From the NCBI GenBank assembly GCA_023229825.1, contig JALNYN010000003.1:17178-81177 (forward strand): 64,000 nucleotides of DNA, in the 5' to 3' direction. The stretch comes from Minisyncoccota bacterium. Lineage in GTDB: Bacteria > Patescibacteriota > Minisyncoccia > Phycocordibacterales > CAIJYI01. Position 1 is the stretch's first letter, and each line of letters starts with the position of its first letter. Position numbers and translations under genes: made by a program. The notes beneath the pieces are model-generated. The model was not told where the DNA came from. It saw nothing but the letters and a program-made list of their open reading frames with translations, and searched no databases. Shown here piece after piece: positions 7,534 to 15,635 of the stretch.

Positions 7534-8532
7534 ATGGAGTTTTCAAAGATAACAGAACTATTGGCGGGGGAACCGAAATACCGTTTGACGCAGGTCAATC
7601 AGGCGGTTTTTTCTGATCTGGCGGAAAACTGGGACGATGTTACCGCGCTTCCAAAAATACTTCGCGAACGATTGAAAAAAGAATGCCCGATGGAGATCCC
7701 CGCGGAAATTTCCGTGTCCGCGGGGGAAGATACGGTAAAGGCGCTCCTTAAACTCTCTGACGGGAAATTTATCGAAACCGTGCTTATGCGCCATGAGGAC
7801 GGGAGAAATACCGTGTGCGTGTCATCCATGGTCGGGTGTCCGATGAAATGCGCGTTCTGTGCGACGGGAGAAATGGGGCTTATGCGAAAATTGACCGCCG
7901 ATGAGATCATTACGCAGGTTTTGTTTTTTGCTCGACTTTTGAAAAAAGAAAACGAGCGCGTCGGAAGCGTCGTTTTTATGGGAATGGGGGAACCGTTTTT
8001 GAATTACGATAATGTGATGAACGCCGTTCGAACCATGAACAGTCCGGAAGGATTCGGCATCGGCGCGCGCCATATTTCCATTTCAACCTGCGGAATTTTC
8101 GACGGAATAAAAAAACTCGCCAAAGAAGATCTCGCGCTGAATCTCGCCATATCGCTCCACTCATCAGATGACGAGGTCCGCCGACAGCTAATGCCCGTCG
8201 CGCACGGATATGAGATAACCGAACTGCTCGCGGTCATCGACGAATACATCGCCGCAACAAACCGAAAAGTGATGTTTGAATATCTTCTGATCAGCGGCGT
8301 GAACGATACCGACGAAATGGCGCTTGAGCTGGCGAAACTTTTAAAAAATAAATTGTGCGTGGTTAATCTCATTCAATACAACGATACCGGCGCTTTCATC
8401 GCTTCATCGCATAACCGAATGAATCGTTTTAAAGAAATTCTCGAGGTCAACGGAATTCAGACCACGATGCGCTATCGTTTCGGGCGAGATATAAAGGGCG
8501 CCTGCGGTCAGCTCGCGACAGGCAGAAATTAA
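7534..8532 (+). CDS. rlmN: Dual-specificity 23S rRNA/tRNA adenine-C2 methyltransferase RlmN
   Basis: 332 aa radical-SAM protein. The cluster motif CPMKCAFC gives C102, C106 and C109; FMGMGEPFLNY is the SAM-binding GEP motif; FGRDIKGACGQL near the C-terminus carries the methyl-accepting Cys typical of RlmN. The enzyme methylates A2503 of 23S rRNA and A37 of some tRNAs. Length matches the family. The N-terminal accessory domain (1-95) is somewhat short but recognisable. Confidence 0.93.
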   Translation: MEFSKITELLAGEPKYRLTQVNQAVFSDLAENWDDVTALPKILRERLKKECPMEIPAEISVSAGEDTVKALLKLSDGKFIETVLMRHEDGRNTVCVSSMVGCPMKCAFCATGEMGLMRKLTADEIITQVLFFARLLKKENERVGSVVFMGMGEPFLNYDNVMNAVRTMNSPEGFGIGARHISISTCGIFDGIKKLAKEDLALNLAISLHSSDDEVRRQLMPVAHGYEITELLAVIDEYIAATNRKVMFEYLLISGVNDTDEMALELAKLLKNKLCVVNLIQYNDTGAFIASSHNRMNRFKEILEVNGIQTTMRYRFGRDIKGACGQLATGRN

Positions 8533-8548
8533 TAGACCTCCGTCGTCA

Positions 8549-8683
8549 TCCCGGGCAGCGATCCCCGTGGATTCCGGATCCCTCCTTCGCCAAGGCTACG
8601 GAGGGCAAGCAAGTCCGGAATGACGAAATGGAAGAAAAAAATCATTCACCGTCATCCCGGGCAACGACCCGGGATCCACGTAA
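8549..8683. repeat. R2 repeat cluster (two units)
   Basis: Contains GTCATCCCGGGCAGCG, GTGGATTCCGGATCC with an inserted CTTCGCCAAGGCTACGGAGG, then CCGGAATGACG; the second unit reads GTCATCCCGGGCAACGACCC then GGGATCCACG. The two units face opposite ways. Confidence 0.75.
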
Positions 8684-8728
8684 TTAACGTTTTAATGAAA
8701 TTTTTATTTTTCATGATATAATTCCTTT

Positions 8729-9175
8729 ATGAAAGAACAAACACATAAATTCATGGAGGAATTCAAGGCCTTCGCCATGCGCGGTAATGTCGTCGACATG
8801 GCCGTAGGTATCATCATTGGAGGTGCGTTCGGAAAGATCGTGTCTTCGGTTGTCAGCGATATCATTATGCCCCCGATCGGCGTGCTGGTGGGCGGGGTCA
8901 AATTTACCGATCTCAAGCTCACCTTGAAAGGCGCGTCCACTGATCCCGTCACGGGTAAGGTCTTGGAAGCGGTATATTTGAATTATGGACAATTTCTGCA
9001 GACGACCTTTGATTTTCTCATTATCGCGTTCTCCGTTTTTCTTATGGTGAAAACCATGCGAAAAATGCAGCAAAAAGAAGAAGTGAAACAAGAAGCTGCC
9101 GCACCCGCACCGCAGCCGACAAAGGAAGAACAATTACTAACCGAAATTCGCGATCTGCTGAAAGAAAGGAAATAG
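8729..9175 (+). CDS. mscL: Large-conductance mechanosensitive channel MscL
   Basis: 148 aa. The N-terminal helix and TM1 ([20 protein letters not shown], then [20 protein letters not shown]) are near-canonical; TM2 is [20 protein letters not shown]; the C-terminal bundle ([15 protein letters not shown]) is intact, with an Ala/Pro-rich linker before it. MscL opens under membrane tension to release solutes on osmotic downshift. An extended -10 (TGATATAAT, TATAAT at 8717-8722) ends 6 nt before the ATG, so the mRNA is probably leaderless. Confidence 0.96.
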   Translation: MKEQTHKFMEEFKAFAMRGNVVDMAVGIIIGGAFGKIVSSVVSDIIMPPIGVLVGGVKFTDLKLTLKGASTDPVTGKVLEAVYLNYGQFLQTTFDFLIIAFSVFLMVKTMRKMQQKEEVKQEAAAPAPQPTKEEQLLTEIRDLLKERK

Positions 9176-9252
9176 GGGATTGATCTGATGAACAAAAACG
9201 TTTCTTAATGCCGGACGGGGTCTCTGACCCCGTCCGATGTGTTTTTTTGTTA

Positions 9253-9390
9253 TCGCCGGACTGGGGTTGCACCCCTGTCCGTCGTTTGTATGAAAAAAAT
9301 ATGCGCAGTAAAACTATGACATTCGAAAATGACATCATAAGTGATTTCATCCAAACGTTTCGAACTGGGGTGCAACCCCAGTCCGGCTAT
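9253..9390. repeat. R1 composite: two hairpins flanking a 60-bp AT-rich core
   Basis: Left hairpin CGCCGGACTGGGGTTGCACC..., right hairpin CCAAACGTTTCGAACTGGGG...CCCCAGTCCGG. A similar two-hairpin layout with a comparable core occurs at 58720-58856 and 38791-38917. The whole 9176-9505 gap has no gene I can support. Confidence 0.75.
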
Positions 9391-9505
9391 AGAATGTTAC
9401 GGACACCCGGTCCGGCGAAAGAATACCTTGCGGAGGTTTTATACATCAATTTTCTAACGGGGTCAACATTTCGCTCGCCGTCATTTTCCTTTATACTTAC
9501 ATACT

Positions 9506-11476
9506 ATGAAAACTACAAAAAACTGGGGGTTTGACGTACGCGATCTTGACACGAATGTTCGTCCGACCGACGACTTTTTCCATTACTCGAGCGGCGGGTG
9601 GATAAAAAGAAATCCGATTCCCGCCACCGAGGCGATGTGGGGAAGTTTCAGCGTCCTTCGGCAGGATAATCGCAAAAAACTGAAAATAATCGTTGAGGAA
9701 GTTTCAAGAGATAAAAATGCCAAAGCGGGAAGCGAAGAACAGATGGTCCGGGATATCTATGCTACCGGAATGGATACCTCTAAACGCGACCGAGACGGAG
9801 CCGACCCGATCATGCCGATCCTTGAAAAGATCAGAACCATTAAAAAAACGGGAGATATTATTCCTCTTATGGCGTATCTTCACAAACTTGGATTCGGCGG
9901 ACTATTCGGTTTTATGATCGACCAAGATGAACGACACAACGAAAAAAATATTATATATCTGGGACAAAGCGGACTCTCGCTTCCGGATCGCGATTATTAC
10001 CTGAAAGACGATGAGGATTCAAAACGCGTGCGCGTCGAATATCGAACACATGTTATCGCCATGTTTAAGCTGTTAGGAAAAACACCGAAAGAATGTGCGA
10101 TCTTACTCGAAGCTATTATGCGCATTGAGACCGAGCTCGCAAAAGCTTCGATGACGCGGGTGGAACTTCGCGACATCGAAAAACAATACAACAGACGAAC
10201 TCTCGCCAAACTCGCAAAAGAGGCGCCCGGCATTGATTGGCAAAAATATTTTCGGCTCGTCGGCATTTCCAACACAGGAGAACTTATCGTCAACCAGCCG
10301 ATGTTCATGAAAAGGGCCGGCGAATTGATCACTGAGGTCTCACTCGATGAATGGAAAGCGTATTTCACCTGGCATGTGGTCAGCGGAAGCGCCAATTTTC
10401 TCGGAAAACTTTTTGTAAACGAGCATTTCAAATTTTACAGTACTGTGCTTTCAGGAGTAAAAAAACAGCGCCCCGAATGGGAAAAAACGGTCGCCTTTAT
10501 CGACGGAACGGTAGGAGAAGCGCTCGGAAAATTGTACGTAAAAAAACATTTCGATCACGAATCAAAGAAGAAGATCAATGAGCTGGTGGACAATCTCTTT
10601 GCCGCATATCGCGAACATATCGAAGCGGTCGACTGGATGAGTCCGCGCACGAAAAAATTGGCGCTCAAAAAACTCGCCGCTTTCAAACGAAAACTCGGCT
10701 ACCCCGATAAATGGAAAGGATACAAAGGACTCACCGTGAGGCCGGATTCCTATATCGAAAATTATTGGCGCGTGCATGAATTCGAATGGAAAAGGGAACT
10801 GCGCAAACTGAAAAAGAAACCCGATCTTATGGAATGGCACATGACGCCGCCGACCGTAAACGCCTATTTTAATCCGGTCATGAATGAGATCGTTTTTCCC
10901 GCCGGAGTGATGCAGCCGCCGTTTTTTGATGCGGAGGCGGATGATGCGGTAAACTATGGCGCCATCGGATCTGTGATCGGGCATGAGATCACGCACGGTT
11001 TCGACGATCAAGGCCGGCAGTTTGACGGCACGGGGAATTTCAAAAATTGGTGGACCGACGAAGACAAAAAGAAATTCGAAGAGAAAGCGAAAGTGATCGA
11101 AGAACAATTTAACGGCTACACGGCGATCGATAATATGAAGGTCAACGGCGCACTCACACTTGGGGAAAATATCGCCGACTTGGGCGGGCTCACGATCGCT
11201 TTTACCGCATTTAAAAAATCGCAAGAAGGGAAGGATCGGAAAATCCTGGACGGCTTTACTCCGGAACAAAGATTTTTCTTGGGCTATGCGATGACCGAAC
11301 GCGAACAGATACGCCCCGAACTGTTGAAAAAAATAATCGTTACCGACCCTCATTCACCCAGCATTTTCCGCGTCAACGGCCCGCTTTCCAATATGCCGGA
11401 ATTTATTGAGGCGTGGGGTGTGAAAAAGGGAGATAAACTGTATCGCAAGCCGGAAGACAGAGCGAAGATATGGTAA
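9506..11476 (+). CDS. M13-family zinc metallopeptidase (neprilysin/PepO-like)
   Basis: 656 aa. Zinc site HEITH at residues 493-497 inside VIGHEITHGFDDQG, with the third ligand in GENIADLGG (E554). The N-terminal RPTDDFFHYSSGGWIK is the conserved start of the M13_N domain. M13 enzymes cut short peptides. No signal peptide is seen, so it is probably a cytoplasmic oligopeptidase, as for PepO-type enzymes. TATACT (9492-9497) ends 8 nt before the ATG. Length is typical. Confidence 0.93.
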   Translation: MKTTKNWGFDVRDLDTNVRPTDDFFHYSSGGWIKRNPIPATEAMWGSFSVLRQDNRKKLKIIVEEVSRDKNAKAGSEEQMVRDIYATGMDTSKRDRDGADPIMPILEKIRTIKKTGDIIPLMAYLHKLGFGGLFGFMIDQDERHNEKNIIYLGQSGLSLPDRDYYLKDDEDSKRVRVEYRTHVIAMFKLLGKTPKECAILLEAIMRIETELAKASMTRVELRDIEKQYNRRTLAKLAKEAPGIDWQKYFRLVGISNTGELIVNQPMFMKRAGELITEVSLDEWKAYFTWHVVSGSANFLGKLFVNEHFKFYSTVLSGVKKQRPEWEKTVAFIDGTVGEALGKLYVKKHFDHESKKKINELVDNLFAAYREHIEAVDWMSPRTKKLALKKLAAFKRKLGYPDKWKGYKGLTVRPDSYIENYWRVHEFEWKRELRKLKKKPDLMEWHMTPPTVNAYFNPVMNEIVFPAGVMQPPFFDAEADDAVNYGAIGSVIGHEITHGFDDQGRQFDGTGNFKNWWTDEDKKKFEEKAKVIEEQFNGYTAIDNMKVNGALTLGENIADLGGLTIAFTAFKKSQEGKDRKILDGFTPEQRFFLGYAMTEREQIRPELLKKIIVTDPHSPSIFRVNGPLSNMPEFIEAWGVKKGDKLYRKPEDRAKIW

Positions 11477-11534
11477 AAATAGTCAAAAGTCGAAAGTCCG
11501 TCAAGTCACGACATGAATGCCCCCGACAAAATCC

Positions 11535-11566
11535 GTCATTCCGGGCAACGACCCGGAATCCACGGC
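11535..11566. repeat. R2 repeat
   Basis: GTCATTCCGGGCAACGACCC then GGAATCCACG. Confidence 0.75.
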
Positions 11567-11674
11567 ACGGCGCTGCACGTATGCACGTATGACAGATGGC
11601 TTTGTTTTTACACATCAATTTTCTAACGGGGTCAACCCTTTCTGCCGGCGTCATTTTTTGGTACAATAGAACGT

Positions 11675-12382
11675 ATGAAAAATAAAAGAATTCTTTTGAA
11701 ACTTTCCGGCGAGGCACTCGCGGGGAAAACTGCCGAACAAAAATATTCTGAAGAAATGTTCGAGGATATTGCGGATCAGATCAAGAAATTACAAAAGAAA
11801 AAAGTGGAGATCGGCATCGTTGTCGGAGGGGGAAATCTTTTTCGAGGGCGCGATCTTTCGGGTTTGCCGGGGGTGAAGCGCATGACGGCGGATTATATCG
11901 GGATGCTCGGTACGGTGCAAAATTCGCTCGTTCTCCGCGATTATTTTGAGTCTGTCGGCATGGAAGCCCGCGTTTCTTCAGCGATCGGCATGCGCCGCGT
12001 GTGCGCCGAAATGATGCAAGCGGAAGTGGAAGAACATCTTTCATCCGGACGGATCGTTATCTTCGCCGCAGGACTCGGAGCCGCATATTTCTCCACTGAT
12101 TCCAATGCTGTCCAGCGTTCGCTCGAGATCGGCGCCGATATGCTTGTCATGGCAAAGAACGGCGTTGACGGCATCTATACTGCCGATCCAAAAACCGATA
12201 AGAACGCCAAAAAGATCGATCGTTTGAAAGCCATCGAAGTTTTGCAGAAAAACCTGAAAGTGGCGGATGCTTCTGCTGTCGCACTCGCGAAAGAGCACGG
12301 ACTCACGATCAAAGTCTGCGCCATGGACGCCATCACTGAAGTATTCAGCGATAAGGTCGGATCCGTGATCGAACCGAATTAA
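11675..12382 (+). CDS. pyrH: UMP kinase
   Basis: 235 aa amino-acid-kinase fold enzyme. LLKLSGEAL (residues 7-15) binds phosphate, IVVGGGNLFRG and MRRVCAEMMQAE line the UMP site, and DGIYTADPKTDKNAK is the ATP/UMP loop. It phosphorylates UMP to UDP in pyrimidine synthesis and works as a hexamer. TACAAT (11662-11667) is 7 nt before the ATG, again suggesting a leaderless transcript. No frr or tsf neighbour is present, unlike the usual pyrH operon. Confidence 0.95.
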   Translation: MKNKRILLKLSGEALAGKTAEQKYSEEMFEDIADQIKKLQKKKVEIGIVVGGGNLFRGRDLSGLPGVKRMTADYIGMLGTVQNSLVLRDYFESVGMEARVSSAIGMRRVCAEMMQAEVEEHLSSGRIVIFAAGLGAAYFSTDSNAVQRSLEIGADMLVMAKNGVDGIYTADPKTDKNAKKIDRLKAIEVLQKNLKVADASAVALAKEHGLTIKVCAMDAITEVFSDKVGSVIEPN

Positions 12383-12424
12383 TGAAAGTTTAATAAATAT
12401 TTAGAAGTATAAAAATAGATCGTT

Positions 12425-13087
12425 ATGAAAAACAAAAACTTCATTTACATCGCCATTATAATCTTCTGTGTTGTCGGTGCCGCGGCTTTCATTTATTCGT
12501 CAAATCAGAGATCCGCAGTAAAAACCGATACAACCACTCCTCGAGGAGCCGCAGAAGCCGTCACTCCGACGGGTACGGCACCGGTGGAACAACAAGCTAT
12601 TAGCAGTAATAAAAAAACTATGAACACCGTAACCATCGATACGAGCATGGGGAAGATCGTTTTTGAAACCTACAACAACGACGCCCCGAAAACCGTTGAG
12701 AATTTTATCACGCTCGCGAACAAAGGATTTTATAACGGCGTCATCTTCCACCGCGTTATCGATGGATTCATGATCCAAGGCGGCGATCCGACAGGAACAG
12801 GTTCGGGCGGACCGGGATATCAATTCGCCGATGAGTTGAACCCAAACACAGCATCTTACAAAACAGGCTACAAAAAAGGCGTAGTCGCCATGGCGAATGC
12901 AGGTCCCAATACGAACGGAAGCCAATTTTTCATAATGCTCGAAGATTATCCGCTGCCGAATCTGTATACCATTTTTGGAAAGGTCGTATCCGGACAGGAA
13001 GTTGTCGACGCGATAGGGAAGGTAAAAACCGGAACAAACGACAAACCGCTCTCGCCGGTAACGATCAATAAAGTGACTGTTGAATAA
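12425..13087 (+). CDS. Membrane-anchored cyclophilin-type peptidyl-prolyl isomerase
   Basis: 220 aa. N-terminal hydrophobic anchor (FIYIAIIIFCVVGAAAFIY, residues 5-23), a Thr/Pro/Ala-rich linker to about 60, then a complete bacterial cyclophilin core: FHRVIDGFMIQGGDPTGTG, GPNTNGSQFFIM, and the C-terminal VVDAIGKV. It would catalyse proline isomerisation outside the membrane. No Cys lies at a convincing lipobox, so a transmembrane anchor is more likely than a lipoprotein. Confidence 0.92.
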   Translation: MKNKNFIYIAIIIFCVVGAAAFIYSSNQRSAVKTDTTTPRGAAEAVTPTGTAPVEQQAISSNKKTMNTVTIDTSMGKIVFETYNNDAPKTVENFITLANKGFYNGVIFHRVIDGFMIQGGDPTGTGSGGPGYQFADELNPNTASYKTGYKKGVVAMANAGPNTNGSQFFIMLEDYPLPNLYTIFGKVVSGQEVVDAIGKVKTGTNDKPLSPVTINKVTVE

Positions 13088-13099
13088 ACAATAAAGTCG

Positions 13100-13315
13100 T
13101 ACTCGTCATCCCGTTATATCGTCGGCTTTTGTCGTCATTCCGGACTTTGATCCGGAATCCAAGTGATTAACAGTTAACGTGGATTCTGAATCGAGTTCAG
13201 AATGACGAAACGAAATGTAAACAAAAGCCGTCTCTCGTCATCCCGGGCCGCGACCCGGGATCCACGTTGCAACGGTTAACGTGGATTCTGAATCGAGTTC
13301 AGAATGACGAAAATA
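13100..13315. repeat. R2 repeat cluster (about four units)
   Basis: Alternating units GTCATTCCGGACTTTG / GGAATCCAAG, GTGGATTCTGAATCGAG / CAGAATGACG (twice) and GTCATCCCGGGCCGCGACCC / GGGATCCACG. The CTGAATC...CAGAATG variants keep the pairing while changing the bases, so the dyad rather than the exact sequence is preserved. Confidence 0.75.
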
Positions 13316-13368
13316 AGTGATATAAAGAATTCACCATGAAATCAATTATCGAATCAGGAGGCATGGCG

Positions 13369-13800
13369 ATGATAGAAGTCATCGCTCGTGCCGTAATAAT
13401 TGACCAAAAAGCCGAAAAGGTGCTTTTCTGCGCGCCAATAAGCAAGAGTTATTATTACCTTCCCGGCGGACACGTTGAAGCCGGAGAAGGAGCAGTAGCG
13501 GCTCTCCGGAGAGAATTGAGAGAGGAGATGGGAAAAGATATTTCGGACGAAAAATTTTCTTTTGCGGGGGCGGGTGAAAATTTTTTCATTCAGGAAGGGA
13601 AGAGCCATCACGAAGTAAATTTGTATTTTCGAGCGGATAATGTTTTTTCGGCATCAAAACAAATTGATCCTCAGGAAGATCATATTGTCTTCCAGTGGAT
13701 CGCTCTTTCCACACTTGACGAATTTCCGATACTTCCCAAAGAAATAATTCCCATGATCAAAACATGGGCGGAGGATAACAGCGTTCTTTGGAATGATTGA
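13369..13800 (+). CDS. Nudix hydrolase
   Basis: 143 aa. A full Nudix box runs from G34 (GHVEAGE, then RRELREEMG to residue 55), matching GX5EX7REUXEEXGU. Nudix enzymes hydrolyse nucleoside diphosphates linked to another moiety; the substrate cannot be read from the sequence. AGGAGG (13356-13361) lies 7 nt before this ATG, which decides against the in-frame ATGs at 13336 and 13363. Confidence 0.88.
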   Translation: MIEVIARAVIIDQKAEKVLFCAPISKSYYYLPGGHVEAGEGAVAALRRELREEMGKDISDEKFSFAGAGENFFIQEGKSHHEVNLYFRADNVFSASKQIDPQEDHIVFQWIALSTLDEFPILPKEIIPMIKTWAEDNSVLWND

Positions 13801-13813
13801 GCTTCTTTCGCCC

Positions 13814-13892
13814 GTCGTCATCCCGGGCAACGACCCGGGATCCATGTTGTGTTGCCGACGGACATGGATTCCGGATCGAGTCCGAAATGACG
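13814..13892. repeat. R2 repeat pair
   Basis: GTCATCCCGGGCAACGACCC / GGGATCCATG followed by ATGGATTCCGGATCGAG / CCGAAATGACG. Confidence 0.75.
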
Positions 13893-13936
13893 AGAACGGA
13901 ATATATAATAAACTTTTGAAAGAACTTTATTGAACG

Positions 13937-14503
13937 ATGAAAAATATTTTTAAAGATATCAAACTCCCGTTTTTTGTCCTGCTGGCATTTTTTGCCTTTT
14001 CTTTGTGGCTCGGATTCGCTTCCGGTATGAACCACCCGAAAGAAGCCCGGATGCTTTTTGATAAGCTCTTTGCGACCTTCAGTTCGCTCAAAGAGGTGAA
14101 CATCATCGCGATGTTCTTCTTTATATTTTTAAACAACACGCTGAAATCTTTTGCGGTCGTTCTTCTCGGGACATTTTTCGGGATCGTGCCCATGGTCTTT
14201 GTCGCGGTGAACGGAATGCTTATCGGGGTAATGTCCGCAGTCGTGCTTGCTGAGCATGGTTCGGGATACCTCTTTGCGGGAACGATACCGCATGGAATAT
14301 TGGAAGTGCCTGCTTTTTTGATCGCCTCATCCTACGGCCTCCAGCTCGGAAAAAGATATTATCTCAAGCTCAAATATAAAGAGCCGTTCAAGCCGTTTCT
14401 GGCAAAAGTAATGGAAAAAATGATCCGCCATGTCGTTCCTCTCTTTGCCGTTGCTTCTTTCATTGAAACGTTCATTACGATGACGATACTCCGATCCCTG
14501 TGA
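13937..14503 (+). CDS. SpoIIM-family (stage II sporulation protein M-like) membrane protein
   Basis: 188 aa with about five membrane spans. The signature FLNNTLKSFAVVLLGTFFGI, then VPMVFVAVNGMLIGVM, and IPHGILEVPAFLIASSYGL is diagnostic of the SpoIIM/DUF95 family. The family occurs far outside spore formers; its general biochemical role is not known. Nothing nearby suggests sporulation. Confidence 0.85.
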   Translation: MKNIFKDIKLPFFVLLAFFAFSLWLGFASGMNHPKEARMLFDKLFATFSSLKEVNIIAMFFFIFLNNTLKSFAVVLLGTFFGIVPMVFVAVNGMLIGVMSAVVLAEHGSGYLFAGTIPHGILEVPAFLIASSYGLQLGKRYYLKLKYKEPFKPFLAKVMEKMIRHVVPLFAVASFIETFITMTILRSL

Positions 14504-14515
14504 TATAATGGGGTT

Positions 14516-14875
14516 ATGCGTTTTCGTAAAAAGAGGACTTTAGATAAATACCATGCCTATCGGAAGAACGGTGACCGGCCGCACTGCGATTTTTGCGTTG
14601 ACGAACCTCAAAATAAAAAGTATCTTTTTGCTCACTGGAAGATATTGAAAAATATGTTTCCCTACGATATGATCGCGGATTTCCATGATCTGATCGTACC
14701 AAGGCGCCATTTTCAGTGCGAATCCGAAATGACCGCAGCTGAGCGGGAAGAACTCGTTTACCTAAAAACCGAATTTTTACCGAAAGGAAAAAAATACGAC
14801 ATCATCTGGGAAAATTTCGCGCACATGAGAAGCGTGGACCATTACCACGTGCATATTCTGCGATTCAAAAAATGA
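14516..14875 (+). CDS. HIT-like (histidine triad) protein
   Basis: 119 aa. The C-terminal DHYHVHIL provides His at 109, 111 and 113, the histidine-triad catalytic pattern of HIT nucleotidyl hydrolases/transferases, and HDLIVPRRH resembles the substrate-binding strand. CDFC (24-27) may bind zinc. An extended -10 (TGATATAAT, TATAAT 14504-14509) is 6 nt from the ATG. The stop overlaps the next start (ATGA). Confidence 0.75.
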   Translation: MRFRKKRTLDKYHAYRKNGDRPHCDFCVDEPQNKKYLFAHWKILKNMFPYDMIADFHDLIVPRRHFQCESEMTAAEREELVYLKTEFLPKGKKYDIIWENFAHMRSVDHYHVHILRFKK

Positions 14876-15129
14876 GCACCGAAACGCACCCATATTTCGT
14901 TTACCTCCTAAAATGCGCCGACGGCACATACTATTGCGGCATCACCACCGACCTAATCCGAAGGGTCACAGAGCACAACACCTCGCCCAAAGCCGCCAAA
15001 TACACCCGAGCCAGAAGACCGGTAGTTTTGGCCTATTCAAAACAATACGAAACCCGAAGCCAAGCCAGCAAAGAAGAAGCAAGGATCAAGAAATTATCAC
15101 GTACGGAAAAGACAAAGATTGCGAGATAA
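14872..15129 (+). CDS. GIY-YIG domain protein (UPF0213 type)
   Basis: 85 aa. YFVYLLKCADGTYYCGITT contains the GIY-YIG strands (VYLL...YYCGIT), followed by DLIRRVTEHN with the catalytic Arg/His and EARIKKLSRTEK at the end. These single-domain proteins are predicted nucleases of unknown target. Translationally coupled to the HIT-like gene. Confidence 0.9.
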   Translation: MSTETHPYFVYLLKCADGTYYCGITTDLIRRVTEHNTSPKAAKYTRARRPVVLAYSKQYETRSQASKEEARIKKLSRTEKTKIAR

Positions 15130-15140
15130 AATCCATATAA

Positions 15141-15269
15141 AATGAATACGCAAATTACCAGAAGTTTTTGGGTGTTATCGAAAAAGCAAAGATCTCTTGT
15201 GAAAACAACGGCGAAGTTATCCACAACCATTTCGTTGATACTACCGACATGGTCGGCATCGGTGAACTT
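15141..15269 (+). pseudogene. dinD remnant (DNA-damage-inducible protein D fragment)
   Basis: This frame encodes NEYANYQKFLGVIEKAKISC, then ENNGEVIHNHFVDTTDMVGI. That matches the conserved central stretch of DinD (E. coli DinD, by memory: EYRHFIPVLTRAKEACENSG...DHFEEILDMVKIG). No start codon, N-terminal part or C-terminal part is present; the frame is stopped upstream at 15138 and runs into a terminator at 15270. It looks like a fragment left after a rearrangement at the left edge of the CRISPR locus. Confidence 0.7.
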
Positions 15270-15308
15270 TATCAAAAAACAGCAAATAGTCCTTGCTGTT
15301 TTTTGATA
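15270..15308. terminator. Strong bidirectional terminator
   Basis: Perfect 16-bp stem TATCAAAAAACAGCAA / TTGCTGTTTTTTGATA, 7-nt loop. It isolates the CRISPR region from the genes to its left. Confidence 0.9.
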
Positions 15309-15464
15309 TTTCCGGCGGGGCTCCCCGTTCCCGCAACGCCATCTGGTGGCCGCCGACTGGGGAGATTTACGACATCAGAAATTAAGTAATCAGTATATAT
15401 CAACAAAAAACAAAGGCAATAAATAATAGTTGCTTTTTTCTTCCCATCAGTTTATTATTATCTT
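15309..15464. other. Non-coding spacer left of the structured element
   Basis: GC-rich at first (CGGCGGGGCTCCCCG and a GCCATCTGGTGGC hairpin), then AT-rich. A short GCAA...TTGC hairpin with a T6 run at about 15413-15438 may be another weak terminator. No gene seen. Confidence 0.4.
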
Positions 15465-15602
15465 GTCGCCCCCCAATAGGTAGTATGTAAAATGGTTAAG
15501 CCCATAATTTTCGCTCCTGATCAAAAAAGGGCGATGGTTTCCAGTAGCGCTTAACCGTTTGGTAAGCATACCCTATTGGGCGACAACCATCGTCCTTTTT
15601 TG
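15465..15602 (+). ncRNA. Three-helix nested/pseudoknotted element in front of cas12a
   Basis: Helix A: 15465-15487 with 15567-15584 (GTCGCCC + AATAGG + GTATG, 18 bp, with 3-nt and 2-nt bulges on the 5' side). Helix B: 15490-15501 with 15549-15560 (AAATGGTTAAGC / GCTTAACCGTTT, 12 bp, one G-U). Helix C: 15522-15539 with 15585-15602 (CAAAAAAGGGCGATGGTT pairs with AACCATCGTCCTTTTTTG, 18 bp, one G-U). Order is A-B-C-B'-A'-C', and C' starts on the base after A' ends. C/C' also has the A-tract/T-tract form of a terminator. Two internal mismatches are G-U, as expected for RNA. It lies 33 nt before cas12a. Whether it is a free RNA, a 5' UTR switch or a DNA structure is not known. Confidence 0.7.
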
Positions 15603-15635
15603 GTGGAAATATTTTATAACTAATAATGAAATTTC

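Noticed and set aside
13937..14503. Sign of sporulation from the SpoIIM-like gene
   Set aside because: The family is widespread in non-spore-formers and no other sporulation gene is present.
15168..15389. 73-codon frame with a TTG start
   Set aside because: Reads from the dinD remnant straight through a strong terminator; treated as a pseudogene fragment instead.
15465..15602. Integron attC site or IS200/IS605 end as an explanation for the structured element
   Set aside because: No core GTTRRRY boxes, no recombinase or TnpA/TnpB nearby, and the crossing third helix plus G-U pairs fit RNA better.
15465..15602. tracrRNA or scoutRNA
   Set aside because: No anti-repeat complementary to the CRISPR repeat is visible in the element, and type V-A does not use a tracrRNA.
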